A stretch of 5,460 nucleotides of DNA from Coriobacteriales bacterium (GTDB lineage Bacteria; Actinomycetota; Coriobacteriia; Coriobacteriales; UBA8131): contig JAIRZP010000112.1 of the NCBI GenBank assembly GCA_031267175.1, forward strand, positions 1 through 5,460. Reading direction: 5' to 3'. Below are positions 4,001 through 5,460 of the stretch, piece after piece (position 1 is the stretch's first letter; each line of letters starts with the position of its first letter). The position numbers and the translations under genes were made by a program. Under the pieces are notes generated by a model. It saw nothing but the letters and a program-made list of their open reading frames with translations, ran no database searches and was not told the DNA's origin.

Positions 4001-5302
4001 CTAGTCCAACTCCTTGGCAATGGCGGCCAAATCGCTCTTGTACGAGCGGTTAAAGACAAAGATAATCAGGAAGGCAACCACGGCAAGCGCCGCGAGGATG
4101 CCATAGATAATGGGGCCGTTCTCCCCGGCCGGGGAGCCAAAGATTGCGTTGATGATGAGGTTGACCGTGGCAGCCGCGGCAATGCAGCAGTTGGTGATGC
4201 CGAGGTTCATGGCAAAGTTTTGGGCCCCAAAGCGCTGTCGCGAAAAGGCGGAGGCCATCACGGGTACCGAGCCATAGGGCAGGGCCACGAGAATGGCCGC
4301 GACGATGTAGAGTGGCCCCAGCGCCACCGCCAGCGAAGCCGACAGGCCCAGCATGCAGGCAATGGCCAGCACAGCCGAGAGCACCATCACGGGCAGCAGG
4401 CCCATCTTGTCAAAGATGGCGCCGTTGATGATGCGGCTCAGCCCGTTCATGGTTGAGACAAGGCCTACCAGGAGGGCACCAAAGCCCGCGAAGATCGTCG
4501 TATCCAACTCCAGCCGGGCGGCTCCCTGGGCAGCGGTACCGATGATGGCAAGGCCACAGGCAACGATAATGACCGACCAGACGGAGTAGAACCAGAAGGT
4601 CTTGGTCTTGAGAATGAACTGCTGCTGCGTGGGGCTCGTCTTTGCCGCGACAGCAGCACGCTCGATACCCAGAGTGGCCGCGATATCCTTGGGCGCGGGC
4701 CTGACGACAAACGCCAGGGCAAGCATGATGACAAAGGCCACGGCGGCAATGAGGAAGAAGACCATCTGCCAGTCCATAATGCCAAACATCGCGTTGGCCA
4801 GGGAGCCAAACACCAGGCTTGATATGCCAAAGCCCATCATCATGATGCCCGAGCAGAGGCCTATCCGGTCGGGGAACCAGGGGTTGACGAGCGAGATGAT
4901 AGCGTTATAGGCAATGCCGCAGCCCGAGCCGGCGATGATGCCGTAGAAGAGGAAGAGCACCCAGATGTCCACCCCGGCCAGCAGGGCGGTGAGCACAAAG
5001 CCTACTGCCATGAGGATTGCCGCAACAATGATTGCCGCCCTTGCAGAAAACTTCTTGACTATCTGCGCGCCTACCAAAGCGGAGAGACAGAACGCAAACA
5101 TCGACACCTGAAACACCTGGGGCAGCAGCGGGATATAATCGACGAAAGGTCCGCCCAAATCGGTAAAATACCTGCCTATGGGAGCGGCAAATATTGACCA
5201 GGCGTAGATAAGGCCCAGCACCAGTAAGGTGACCGTGGCAAATACCAGATACAGGACTCTCCTGCTCTTGATCTGCCCAAGTGTTAACGTTGTTGCATCC
5301 AT
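4001..5302 (-). CDS. OFA-family (oxalate/formate antiporter type) MFS transporter
   Basis: The 433-residue product is a twelve-helix major facilitator. OFA-family hallmarks are GLIYAWSIFAAPI in helix 1 (30-42), NPWFPDRIGLCSGIMMMGFG (140-159) in the middle of the N-terminal half, and SRIINGAIFDKMG (289-301) in the loop after helix 8. Family members exchange or import small carboxylates such as oxalate, formate, pyruvate or lactate across the cytoplasmic membrane. Helix 11 (about 361-385) shows no lysine, whereas OxlT uses a lysine there together with an arginine, so oxalate is an unlikely substrate; this rests on my recall of OxlT. The length is normal. ATG 5302 has AGGAGG (5313-5308) 5 bases upstream. 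The repressor gene follows downstream, possibly in one operon. The substrate is not assigned. Confidence 0.92.
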   Translation of the reverse strand: MDATTLTLGQIKSRRVLYLVFATVTLLVLGLIYAWSIFAAPIGRYFTDLGGPFVDYIPLLPQVFQVSMFAFCLSALVGAQIVKKFSARAAIIVAAILMAVGFVLTALLAGVDIWVLFLFYGIIAGSGCGIAYNAIISLVNPWFPDRIGLCSGIMMMGFGISSLVFGSLANAMFGIMDWQMVFFLIAAVAFVIMLALAFVVRPAPKDIAATLGIERAAVAAKTSPTQQQFILKTKTFWFYSVWSVIIVACGLAIIGTAAQGAARLELDTTIFAGFGALLVGLVSTMNGLSRIINGAIFDKMGLLPVMVLSAVLAIACMLGLSASLAVALGPLYIVAAILVALPYGSVPVMASAFSRQRFGAQNFAMNLGITNCCIAAAATVNLIINAIFGSPAGENGPIIYGILAALAVVAFLIIFVFNRSYKSDLAAIAKELD

Positions 5303-5460
5303 TCCTGCCTCCTTGTTGTCGGCTTATCCAGCCAAAACCAAAATTGCAAACACTCCGCGGGGGAGTGCACTGCTTGCTATGGTACCACTCAAAGAACGAC
5401 CCTTCACGGCAAAAACGCGAAAAAGGCACATCCAGCCCCGAAATACGCAGCTACACAACG
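5303..5460 (-). promoter_or_regulatory. Leader region of the transporter gene
   Basis: The region contains the strong ribosome site AGGAGG (5308-5313), a 6-bp hairpin CACTCC/GGAGTG (5351-5356 with 5362-5367) beside the palindrome AGTGCACT (5364-5371), and a second palindrome TGGTACCA (5380-5387). No convincing -35/-10 pair is visible. No gene can be supported at the right edge, and the stretch up to 5460 could belong to the end of a neighbour outside the window. Confidence 0.4.

Noticed and set aside
4905..5429. Long alternative minus-strand frame over the transporter start
   Set aside because: It is a shadow in another frame of the transporter gene, which has the strong ribosome site and family motifs.
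5303..5460. Riboswitch in the transporter leader
   Set aside because: Only one small hairpin is visible and no known aptamer core motif is recognised.

Overview
The window looks like chromosome of a moderately GC-rich Gram-positive, perhaps a gut actinobacterium of the Coriobacteriia type. This is inference from strong AGGAGG-type ribosome sites, a DUF1461 membrane protein, a DtxR-type regulator and an OFA-family transporter. No marker in the window fixes the taxon.

Left region (1-736). It opens with the 3' end of a + strand gene (1-276) that uses mostly AGG for arginine, unlike the genes further right. Then come about 460 non-coding bases crowded with inverted repeats: a hairpin plus T-run that reads as a minus-strand terminator, a branched set of stems at 395-523, a short inverted copy of the 3' end of the nearby tRNA-Leu, and a 22-bp stem at 643-709. 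A tRNA-Leu(CAG) gene on the minus strand (737-824) closes the region, with its 3' end facing the odd sequence. This is the geometry expected of an integration hotspot, but no integrase is visible.

Central region (825-3481). A metal-dependent amidohydrolase (+, 883-1686) runs tail to tail, with a 6-bp overlap, into a minus-strand pair: truA (tRNA pseudouridine synthase) followed 3 bases later by a DUF1461/TIGR01906 four-helix membrane protein. That protein carries two histidines spaced as in the lipoprotein transacylase Lit. A good -10 box at 3284-3289 supports a truA start at 3240. An intrinsic terminator at 3375-3406 points along the + strand, although no + strand gene precedes it.

Right region (3482-5460). 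An OFA-family major facilitator transporter (minus, 4001-5302) is followed 84 bases downstream by a DtxR/MntR-type metal-dependent repressor (3482-3916), with no terminator between them. A tandem 12-mer sits just upstream of the repressor. The last 158 bases are the transporter leader, with one clear hairpin.

Most of the coding content is ordinary. The least explained part is 277-736.
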